A DNA stretch of 64,000 bases from Anaeramoeba flamelloides (taxonomy: Eukaryota; Metamonada; Anaeramoebidae). The stretch is taken from positions 989,001 to 1,053,000 of the forward strand of contig JANTQA010000008.1 of assembly GCA_027625915.1 (NCBI GenBank), given 5' to 3'. The notes beneath the pieces were generated by a model. That model was given only the letters and a program-made list of their open reading frames with translations. It was not told where the DNA came from and ran no database searches. Numbering within the stretch: position 1 is the stretch's first letter; each line of letters begins with the position of its first letter. Positions 13,201 to 22,699 of the stretch are shown here, piece by piece. The position numbers and the translations under genes were made by a program.

Positions 13201-15002
13201 GATCATTCAGCAGGTGTTGAGGTATGTAATTCGTCTTTTATCAAAATAATTCTCTATTATCAAAATTTTATTATTTGTATGATGAAATTGTCTTTTAAAT
13301 GGTTTTGGTCAAAGCTATTCATCTATTCTTAATGCGGCTGTTTTAAAAAATGACGACAAAACGTTTGAAAAGGTGTTACTCAAATTGTTTGATTCACTCA
13401 TTTTCAGTAGTTCGAGTGCATGCTTTAAAACTTTTGCTCCACACTTTTTGGAAATAAATAAAAAACCAATTTTTCTTAAATAAAAACAAAAAAAATGTGT
13501 ACTTTAAGAAATAAAAATTTAAAATTTTTGAAAATTCTATTTGTTAATAAAAAGATATAATATTAAATTTACATAATCATCACGGAATCTAAAAATTTTC
13601 CTTCAAAAAGGAAATTATTTTGCCCAATTCATTTCTGAAATATAAATCTTTCATAATTTTTAAATCTAAATATTTTATTATTATTTTCCTTTTAGGATGT
13701 AGAATGGAATCCACATGATCCAAATTCTTTTGGAAGTGTTGCTGATGATCAAACTCTTAAAATTTTTGATACAAGAACAAAAACTCATACGTTGAATATT
13801 ATTGCGCACAAAGAAGAAGTTAATTCTCTTTCTTTCAGCCCCTTTTATCCTAATTTAATTGTAACTGGATCATCTGATAAAGTAAGAATACCAATTTTTA
13901 AAATTTAATTTTTGTTTTTTTTTTTTTTTTGTGTCAATGATATCTTTTTAGTTTTTTGATTTTGTTATCATCGGGTTTTTGTATCTATATTTTTAAAAAA
14001 AAAAAAATATCATAATATACTGATCTTAAAGAGTTCTTATTGTTTAAATAGTTAGTCCAAATATTTTTTCATTTTTTTTTTTATTTTTCAAAAGTAACTA
14101 TTGTATATGTTCGCCATGCATGCATATAAATAATTACTGAAAAATTTCAGAGAATTAATTCTCAATTTTTATTTTATAAATTCCAACTTCCTCAAGTCAT
14201 TTTATCCCAATGATTTGTAACATCAAAACTAAATAATAAACAAATTTTGTTCAAGTTTCAACAATTAGAAGAATAGTTCATTTTATTAATTTTTGTTTAT
14301 ATTTTAAACATAAGACTTGAGCAATAATTTTCCTGTTTTGATTCTATTTAATTAATTTTTTGTTTGTTGTTCTTCTTATTCTTATTGTAATTATTATAAT
14401 CAATGTATTAGTGTGTTGCTTTGTGGGATATTAGAAACACCAGTACTCGTTTACATTCTTTACTTCAGCATCAAGATAAAATTTTCCAAGTTTCATTTAG
14501 TCCAAATGATCCAAATCTTATTGCTAGCTCAGGAGATGATAAAAAAATATTGATATGGGACACTTCACAAATTGGGGATGAACAACAAGGAAGGGACGCA
14601 GATATAGGCCCACCAGAACTTATTGTAAATTTTAATTTTTTTTTTTTTTTTTTATTATGATTTTTTTTTTGTTGTTTTTTTTTTTGTTGTTCTTTTTGTT
14701 TTTTTTTTGTTTTTTTCCAAAATAAAATAGCAAAATCATAATTTGATAAAAATGATAAAATGAACCTTAATTTTTTTTTTTTTATTATTTGTGTTTAATT
14801 CTTAACAATACTATAGTTTACTCATTCTGGAAATCTACAAGTTATAAGAGAATTTGATTGGCATCCAACAATACCTTATTGTTTTACTTCCGTTGATGAT
14901 AATCATGTTAATTTAGTTTGGAAATTAAAACCCGATGTCATTAAAGATGAATCTGAAAAGGGTTTCTTTAATATCTTAAAACAAAGTTTTTCCGAAAAAT
15001 AA
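10206..15002 (+). CDS. RBBP4/RBBP7/MSI1-family histone-binding WD40 protein
   Basis: Seven exons: 10206-10348, 10526-10620, 10772-10979, 13077-13221, 13696-13881, 14412-14624, 14817-15002. They encode 391 residues, all GT-AG and in frame. The N-terminal helix (ENSRLWQENSQYFYDIVI) matches the family's histone H4-binding helix. WD repeats follow, with SFGSVADDQTLKIFDTR, NLIVTGSSDKCVALWDIR and LIASSGDDKKILIWDTS. The family signature loop GPPELI comes just after them, and the last repeat is REFDWHP...SVDDN. Relatives are about 410-425 residues, so the loss is mainly in the N-terminal loops and C-terminal tail. Known members are shared subunits of CAF-1, PRC2, NuRD and HAT1 complexes, handling histones H3-H4 in the nucleus. 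Introns are 177, 151, 2097, 474, 530 and 192 nt. The 2.1-kb intron carries a hairpin array. Family assignment is firm, but the particular complex cannot be told. Confidence 0.9.
12072..12246. repeat. Hairpin-array repeat, copy A (in WD40 gene intron 3)
   Basis: After GAGTGCCGTAGAGTGCCTAG come two adjacent hairpins. The first, 12089-12161, is a near-perfect stem of about 33 bp with arms beginning AGCTTTTCCAGGATTC and ending GAATTCTGGAAAAGCT. The second, about 12168-12244, has arms AAGAAATTAAAAGAAAATT and AATTTTCTTTTTATTTCTC. They are separated by AACAGC, a decayed form of the AACGGC spacer seen in other copies. Confidence 0.75.
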
Positions 15003-16581
15003 AAATAAAATAATTGTGAAAATAAATATATTTCATAAATTAAATTTTGAAAATAATGGTTTTTTTTTTATTAATATTATTATTTACTTTTTTTCTTTAC
15101 TTTTCATTGTTTTTTAAAATAGTTCAATTATTTTTACACAACCCAAAAATAAGTTAAAAAATTTATTTATCTGATTTTATTATTTTTTGTGTACATGAAT
15201 TTTAATATTTTTTCCATATTTTGTTTTTTCCATTAAATTTTTTGTTGATTTTTAAAAAGTGTGTTGATTTTTTTCTATTCTCTTGAATTTTTGTATAATT
15301 AGCAGTAAATAATATTCACAGTTTTTGTTTTTTTTTTGCAAAAAAGAAAATAGAGCAAATCACACTGATATAAAATTATATTGATTCTTAATATTTGAAA
15401 CTTGATATTTTTTTTAAATCAAATAGTGTTTGGTTAGAAATAAATTCCAAATTTATTTTAAGATATATCACTACGAGATTTTCCAAAAAAAGTAAAATAA
15501 AAAAATAATTCAAAAGATAAAATGGATTTTAAAAAGAATTTTTACAAATTTAGAACTAAAAGAGTAGTATTTATGGAACTTGATTTTTTTTCATAATCTA
15601 CATTAAAAAAATTATTTGTTCTAACGTATTTTTTTTTTTTTGCGGGAAACAAATTTTAATATTTTCTGATCTTTTGTTTTTTTTTTTATAATTGGATTAT
15701 TATTCAAATGAGGTTTTGGCCATTTCAATTTTTTCAATTTAAAGTTGAATTTTAAACTGATCAAATTTATAAAGTATATGAAGTTGATGATTTTTTTTTT
15801 TATCCAACTGAGACAAAAAAGTTAATTTCTTTGTATGTTAAATTTCACTGTAATATTTATGATCACTACTCGTTACATTGAAAAGACTTTTCTCTTTTTT
15901 TTTATTGATAAGGAAGTGTAGATTACACTCTAAGTGCCCTTTTACTTAAATTCTAAAAACTTTTCTCTTTATTTTTGGTTTTATTTTTTGTTAATTAACA
16001 AATCAAACATCTATCTTGAATATTTTTTATTTTTAGATACTTTATTTTTAAAAGACAAACAAAGAAATATTTTTATCATTATGGGATTGTTACAGCCGTT
16101 CCAAGGTTACCATAAAATTTTGAATAATAACTCTTATTTCCGAATTTTTTGAAAATAGAAAATAAGAATAGAAAAATCAATTGTGTTTTATTTAAAATTT
16201 TATGGTAGACTTGGAAAGACTGTATCTTGACTAAGAACCTGAATTGTCTATTTTGTAATTCATAATTGAAATTCACATTGATAAAAGATCTATTTTAAAA
16301 AATGACTAGCATTTGTAAAATATCTGTCATTAATTCGGTATCAAATTTAAATTAAGTAGTTTTCAAAGAATATTTTTAAAAAATTAAAAAAATAAAAAAT
16401 AAACTAATTTTTGAAAATTATTTTAAAATTATTTTTTGCCAAAAATATTTTGTATAAATAAAAATTAGAAGAAAGCCAGAAATAATAATAATAATAAATA
16501 TAGATTCTAAAATATTTTTAGAAAGTATCTGATGAAAAGTTTTTGAAAATAAAAAAAAAGTATAAAAAAAGAAAGAGAAAA
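15003..16581. other. Intergenic between convergent WD40 and oxidoreductase genes
   Basis: 3' flanks of two convergent genes. It contains a small foldback element (annotated separately) and, at about 15905-15950, a motif (TTTACACTCTAA-like, then GCCCTT and TACTTAAAT) that recurs near 25005-25050. No gene seen. Confidence 0.5.
16091..16224. mobile_element. Small foldback element, 134 bp
   Basis: Imperfect inverted repeat of about 34 bp: TACAGCCGTTCCAAGGTTAC at the left and its near-complement ending ACTTGGAAAGACTGTA at the right, with about 65 bp between the arms. It fits a minimal MITE. No second copy found in the window. Confidence 0.6.
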
Positions 16582-18141
16582 TTATTTTTTATAATATTTT
16601 AAAAGTTTTTTAGCTGCATCTATTCCTGTTTTTAAACAAGAGGGGATACCACCAAAATAAGTAGATGATCCGCAGTGATATAATCCAGGTATTTTGGTTT
16701 GCATTGGGAAAAAATTCATATAGTTTTGAGAGGGAATTTGGGCTGGACCATATATTGAACCATTTGGTGCGGAAACGTAATGTAAATTAGTTAAAGGCGA
16801 AGCAAACTCTACGAAATCCAAATGTGAAGTTAAATTGGGAAGGAATTTTTGTTCGATTAATTTTAAAACTTTCCACCCAATTTCCTCTTTTTTTTTAATA
16901 TATTCAATTGGTCTTTGGTATGGCTTTGAATTTTTCCATTGCTCCCAATCTCCAAAATCACCTGCATCGGAAAGTATTTCCAGTGAATATTTCCCTTTGG
17001 CGCTATGCCCCCCATTGGGATCTTTTAAAGTGGGCGAACTCATAAAGTAACAGTTAAACCCAAGTTTGGAGAATAATTTCTCGTCAAAGAAATTTTGATC
17101 AAAAAGAGAAACATTTCCTGAAGTCATATATTTTGAAAGATCAAGATCTGTTCCAACAAAGGTATAAAAATTTGATGCTGAGGGAACAGTGTTTTGGATT
17201 TTTTTGCGAATCTTTTGGGATACCATTTCTTGTGGTAGTAAATCTGAATATAAGACTTTGGCGTCTGTATTGGAAATTACTGTTTTGGAGGTAAATTCTC
17301 CCTTGTTGGTTTGGATTTTAAACAAATCCCCCTGCTTTCGGATGGCTGTTACTCCCGCGTTTTTCTTAATCGTTCCTCCGTTTTTTAAGATTGTGTCCCG
17401 AAAGATATTAATTAAGGCCCTTGTGCCTCCATGTGGGTAAAATGCACCATGGGAATACATTTTGAGAAGAAACAACAAGACAGAAGACCCTTCTTCCAAA
17501 TTAACACCACACTCACCACCAAACGACTCCAAAATTTTCAAGATTCTGTAATCACTCACATCGCTCAGTATCTCTCTTGATGTTTTTGTTGTGTACTTTT
17601 TCAGTTTTGGGATCAGAGGAACCACTCTTGAGATTGCTCGCATTTTCCCCAAGAAGGACTTTCTTTCAATATTTTCTGTAATTCGCCCCACCTTGTCAAA
17701 AGTTTTCTCAATATCGTCCACTATTTCAAATGTTTTGTGAATTGTTTCCTTGGCATCAGGAAACTTGTAACTAAGCAGTTTCACAAAGTTGGACAAGCCC
17801 AAAGGGAAGCGATACTCAAAGTCGTTATAAATGTATCGGTTGATCTTTTCCGGATCGACCATATTCCATTTGAGACCTTTCGATGTTTCACCAACAGCCT
17901 CTTCAAGGCAACCACTAGTGAAGCCCCCTTCCATACAACCACCGATATAATGCACGCCAGTGTCAAACGTGTATTTGTCTCCTGAGATGCCTGTCCTTGT
18001 AAAGTTATTCAGATATCCACCTATTTCGTTCATTTTTTCACAGAGAAGCACATTTAATCCTTTCCTTGTTAATAATGATGCTGACGATAGACCTCCAATC
18101 CCAGAGCCAATCACGATTGTGTCAAAGATAGTTTTTTGCAT
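16582..18141 (-). CDS. FAD-dependent oxidoreductase, RetSat/CrtI (phytoene desaturase) family
   Basis: Intronless, 519 residues from ATG 18141. The N-terminal Rossmann motif is VIGSGIGGLSSASLL with the acidic end of the second strand in LLCEKMNEIGG. Then comes TFDTGVHYIGG, the motif that aligns with the same place in retinol saturases. The C-terminal FAD-binding signature is LYHCGSSTYFGGIPSCLKTG. Family members (retinol saturase, carotenoid isomerase, phytoene desaturase) reduce, desaturate or isomerise polyene or isoprenoid chains. The substrate here cannot be told. No signal peptide or obvious membrane anchor is seen, whereas animal RetSat is an ER protein. The lack of introns and of homopolymer-rich stretches contrasts with its neighbours. 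That would fit acquisition from a bacterium, but short intronless genes also occur here. Convergent with the WD40 gene. Confidence 0.88.
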   Translation of the reverse strand: MQKTIFDTIVIGSGIGGLSSASLLTRKGLNVLLCEKMNEIGGYLNNFTRTGISGDKYTFDTGVHYIGGCMEGGFTSGCLEEAVGETSKGLKWNMVDPEKINRYIYNDFEYRFPLGLSNFVKLLSYKFPDAKETIHKTFEIVDDIEKTFDKVGRITENIERKSFLGKMRAISRVVPLIPKLKKYTTKTSREILSDVSDYRILKILESFGGECGVNLEEGSSVLLFLLKMYSHGAFYPHGGTRALINIFRDTILKNGGTIKKNAGVTAIRKQGDLFKIQTNKGEFTSKTVISNTDAKVLYSDLLPQEMVSQKIRKKIQNTVPSASNFYTFVGTDLDLSKYMTSGNVSLFDQNFFDEKLFSKLGFNCYFMSSPTLKDPNGGHSAKGKYSLEILSDAGDFGDWEQWKNSKPYQRPIEYIKKKEEIGWKVLKLIEQKFLPNLTSHLDFVEFASPLTNLHYVSAPNGSIYGPAQIPSQNYMNFFPMQTKIPGLYHCGSSTYFGGIPSCLKTGIDAAKKLLKYYKK

Positions 18142-19249
18142 TTTTGTACCACTAAGATAAAGCTGTCAAAATAAAAAATAATGAGAATTGATTAATTTTT
18201 TTTTTTTTTAATTAACCAAAATAAAATTTTCAAGTTTTCCTATGATGGAATTTTTGTGTGGGAACTATTGCTCCATTTTCAACGCCAAAAATTTGGAAAT
18301 TAAAGGGGAAAAATTTCGAACATGATTTATCTTATTTTTTCTGGACAAAAAAAGTTCTTTAAGAAACAGATTGGAAATTGTGATTACTATCTTTTTATGG
18401 GTTCCTATTGGTGTACTCTGGGCAAACGAAGAGCCCGAAAGTAAAAAAATTTCGAATTCAAGAAAAAAAATAAGGATCTTGACTTTTTATCCTATTTAGA
18501 TTTCCAGTAACAATTTTCAACAAATTAATACTATTTTGATGTAAGCACTTCAAAATAACTGTTTTGATAATTAATATTCTTTTAGTAAAATTGTTACAGA
18601 GTGTAGGGTTTAGATTATACAGGCTATCCTCTGATCTATTTTTGACTTTTTTGTACCTTTAAGAACTCTTAGAATTTTATTGTATGTAACTTTAATTTTT
18701 CGAACAAACAACACACCAATTTGAATAATTAAAAGGGGGTTATGTCAAGGTATCTCATTCAAATTTTATTTTCGGTTTTTTACAAAAATTTGTTTTCGTT
18801 TGGGAAAATCATTTTAATTTCCAAAGATTAAATTTACCATGAAAATCTAAATTTACCCTCGAAAGTTTTCGTTTTGTTTCGATTCCAAGTATTACTACCT
18901 TGCTAAAATATTCCCCACAGACTTTTAATTATATTTTTGAAATTAAAGTCTTGTTTCTTTATTCTTTTTTTAAGAAATCTCACAAGCAAAAGATCAAGTA
19001 AACCAATAATCACCAGAAGTTAATAAAGGTATGGGTTTTTTCAAGTTCTACTGTTTACAAAAACTCCAGTGTAGAAAGTATTTATCCTTTTTTCAGAATA
19101 AAAAAACGTGTTTTTTTTGATCTAGACAATAACATTGACCAACCAAAGAAACTGTTAAGTAACAAAAAGGAAATCTTGAATGTGTTTCATCAATTTCTTT
19201 TAATGAATAAGAAATCTTAAAAACGAAAGATCAAATTGGGAATTTTATC
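18142..19249. other. Intergenic, 5' of oxidoreductase
   Basis: AT-rich spacer containing the oxidoreductase promoter. No gene, RNA or bounded repeat recognised. Confidence 0.5.
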
Positions 19250-20245
19250 TTAAGGGACTAATTGTCAAATCCAAAACCAGGGTATTTTCTAAAACCCGGT
19301 AATTCCATTTTTCTGATCAATTGGAAATATTAGTAAAAAGTCAAAAATCTACTCCCATTTTAACAACAATTAACCCAATTACACAGCAACTTATAACCGT
19401 CCCAATTGGGGTATTGGTTAAATATTCTGAATCTGTTAATTTTAACTCTTTGGCGAATTCAGAAATCAAAAAAATCCAAAATTTGTAAAATTAATTGAGA
19501 ATATGACTGAAAATGAAAATCTATTTTTGATTTTAAATTTTAAAACAAAAATCCTTTTGATCATTTTAAAGTATTTGAATTTGAGAGAGGTGTTTGATTA
19601 TTGCAAATTTACATGAAATTAAGAAAACATTTTGTAAAAAAATAAATCCTCTAATGTTCCCAATAGAAATTTAAAATTTTGAAAAAATTATTAAAAGAAA
19701 GATATAAAGTAAATAAAATTCTTATTTAATAAAGGAAACAACAAAATAATTCTTATATAGATGATTCCTAATAAATTTAGAATTTGTTTGAAGGGAAAAT
19801 CACAATAAATTAGATTTTCAATTTTCAGTCATATTCTCAATTAATTTTACAAATTTTGGATTTTTTTGATTTCTGAATTCGCCAAAGAGTTAAAATTAAC
19901 AGATTCAGAATATTTAACCAATACCCCAATTGGGACGGTTATAAGTTGCTGTGTAATTGGGTTAATTGTTGTTAAAATGGGAGTAGATTTTTGACTTTTT
20001 ACTAATATTTCCAATTGATCAGAAAAATGGAATTGCCGGGTTTTAGAAAATTTCCGGCTTTTAGATTTGACAGTAATCTCTATTAATTTTTTTTAGTCCC
20101 AAGATAATAGAGATTGAAAATTTTTTTGTCAATAACTTAGATTTGAAAAAAATGTTTATTTTTAATATTAAATATATTTCTAGATAAGGAATTCCTTATT
20201 TAAAAATTGGTCAAAAAAAAATAATAATAGAGACTAATCCCTTAA
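19250..20245. mobile_element. Long-arm foldback element with TTAAGGG ends
   Basis: About 1 kb. The outer ends are TTAAGGGACTAATTG at left and GACTAATCCCTTAA at right. Inside, about 19267-19530 is repeated in inverse at about 19811-20070, roughly 260 bp and nearly identical by eye (for example AACCGTCCCAATTGGGGTAT and its complement). A unique centre of about 280 bp carries no reading frame. The length and near-identity of the arms indicate a young foldback-type DNA element. Confidence 0.8.
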
Positions 20246-20465
20246 AAAATTAACAAAAGATCCAAACTTTTTCAAGATATTTTTTTCAGCAAAAAAAATT
20301 TCATAAAAAATGTCCTAATTATGAAAAAAATTGAACAAATTTCAATTTGTAATTTAAATTTTACTGCAAAAATCAATGAGTTTACCTTCATACTTGATTT
20401 AAATATATGATTGAATACTGGATTGAATGTTATATAAAAAAAAAAAGAAAAAAAAATCATGGAGT

Positions 20466-20514
20466 CTATGTTTTAAAACATAGATTATGTTTTAAAACAT
20501 AGATTATGTTTTTT
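20466..20514. repeat. Tandem palindromes TATGTTTTAAAACATA
   Basis: The 16-bp perfect palindrome TATGTTTTAAAACATA occurs twice in tandem with a GATTATG-type junction, then starts a third time. The unit is about 22 bp. Confidence 0.8.
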
Positions 20515-21730
20515 GAACACCATTTTTTTTAATTAATATATATGAAAAAAAAATAAAAAAAAGAAACACCATCAAACAAAATATTTTTCCCAAAAAATTC
20601 ATAATAATTCTTGAGAAAGGTTCTGGTTTAAGAAAGTAGGTACCCTTTTTGAAAATTTTTATGGTGAGAGCATTCCAGAAAAAAAATATTTTTTGGGTGC
20701 GAACAAGATACAGAAACTTGTAAATCAAAATTTCTTTAATTACTCAGTTTATTACAAAGAAAAAAGGCGAACTAACACTGAGTTTGTATTGTTTCACTTT
20801 TTCAAACTTTATATTTATTTTTTAAATGTTTATTTTTATTAAATTAAATTTTTAATGGAAAACAAACAAAGATAGAAAAATAAAATCAATAAATAAATAA
20901 ATAAATAAATAGATTTGTGAGAAGGTGTTTATTTTTAACAAATCTTTTCTTTTTTAGAAACAAACTAGAAAGATCAATTTCTCATATAAAATTTTTCAAA
21001 TCATGAATGAAAAAAAAATAAATTTTTCATTCAACCTATTTTTTAAAAAATTTCCTTACTTATCCCTTTAATTTCGATATTCATAATAAAAAAAAACTTT
21101 GTTTTCTATTCCTTACTTCCCATTCAATTTTTTATAACAAAAACCTTTTTTTGCAAATTTATTTTACTGAAAATTTTTTTCAAATATTTTTATCCTCAAA
21201 AGAAAAGTTAAAGAATACTATTTTAAAGATTAAAGGGAAAAAAAAAGAATTCTCAAAATCAAAAAAGAATTAATAATAAATTAGGAAAAATTAACTAACC
21301 CAAAAAAAAAAAAAAAAACAACTCCAAAATAACTAACCCAAAGTAAAGAAAATATGATAAAAAAATTAAAAAAAGAATAATATTATTTTTGGGTTTTCAA
21401 AAATTTTCGAAAATAAATAAATTTTAAATCAAACAAATACGTCCAATAAATATATTATTTTTGAAGAAGAATTCAAAAAATGTCAAATTTTCTTTGATAA
21501 AATCTGAATTGGTCAAATTAAATGACAATTATAATCAAGTTTTATATTCGAAAAACTTGTGAAATAAGGTTTACAATTTTGAAAATTTCCAAAATAAATA
21601 TTTTCTTCTAATATCCATGTAAACTCTTTAAACACATGTATATCACCATTACAACAGTAACCCTTTGACTAAATTATAGTTTATAAAATTGGGTTAGTTT
21701 CCCTTAAAAACTAGATTCGGATATTCCTTA
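20515..21730. other. Intergenic between two foldback elements
   Basis: AT-rich; includes a short (AAAT)n run near 20890-20912. No gene recognised. Confidence 0.45.
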
Positions 21731-21734
21731 AGGA

Positions 21735-22505
21735 TTACAAATCCTGAAATTTGAAAAAAAGATTATCTTGTGTAGGGTTTGGTGAGCTGTTAATTTGGTT
21801 CTCTTCTTATCGATCTTTTGCTTGGTATGGGTTTTAATAGTGGTTCAAAATGGCAATATTTGATAATTTATTTTCATTTATTACCAAATATGAATTGTAG
21901 AGTGTAAGATTAATAAGTTGGTGGGTGTTTAAGAATAAATTTTGATTTTTGTGTTGTTGAAAAGAATCTATAAATACTTTTTTGTCAATTAACCAAATGA
22001 AAAAATAAATTTTTTTGAAAAGCTCCCAATAACACCAAACCTAATTAAAAATTTTAATCAACAACCCACAAATCAGATTTTTTTATAACTTAAGTTCTGG
22101 CCAATTAATCTTACAGTCTGCAATTCGCTTTCGGAAAAATTAAAAATAAATTGTCCAAAATTGCCATTTTGAACCACCTGTTAATTGTAAAATAATTGGA
22201 ACAAAATTTTCATTCAGCTTTCCAAAATAATCCCATTGCCAAAAAAAAAAATAAGCCTTCAAAGGGATCAATTCTAAAACTGTAAATTAATAATTTAAGC
22301 TGATTTTAAGAATTAAAAAATTGAAATTTATAATGATTTAACTTTTTTTTTGGAAAGCTGAATGAAAATTTTGTTTTATTTATTTTGCAACTAATAGACT
22401 ATTAAAACCCATACCAATTACAAGATCGATCAGAAAAGAACCAAATTTACAACTCACTACACCCTACACAAGATAATCTTTTTAAAAATTTCAGGGATTG
22501 TCAAC
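21735..22505. mobile_element. Inverted-repeat element E0 with an element inserted in its right arm
   Basis: The left arm, about 21735-21885, includes GATTATCTTGTGTAGGGTTT and GGTATGGGTTTTAATAGTGG. The right arm carries the complement but is split: it reads to GAACCAC at 22177 and resumes at ACTATTAAAACCCATACC (22398) after a 220-bp insertion. A related single arm is at 48306-48440. No coding capacity. It ends about 200 bp upstream of the RCC1-BTB start, so it may lie in that gene's upstream region. Confidence 0.78.
22178..22397. mobile_element. MITE family E1, copy 1 (inserted in E0)
   Basis: A 220-bp element with inverted ends of about 45 bp. The left runs from CTGTTAATTGTAAAATAATT to TTTTCATTCAGCTTTCC. 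The right is the complement, GGAAAGCTGAATGAAAATTT to GCAACTAATAG. The AC on each side is the likely 2-bp target duplication, judged from the intact opposite arm of E0. Other copies: 23463-24153 (interrupted) and an end at 24650-24702. Confidence 0.78.
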
Positions 22506-22699
22506 CTTAAGATTTTTAAACAATTTTTACAAAATTACTTTTTTCCACTCACCACCAACTTTGACAACCTAACTTGTAGAAATACAAATGGCCCAAATCC
22601 CTACTAATTCTTATCCACACTTAAATAATCTAATAAAAAAATCATTTTTCTGATTTTAACAAATTTATCAGCTTGAATTCACAAAAATTTTTTTGCAAA

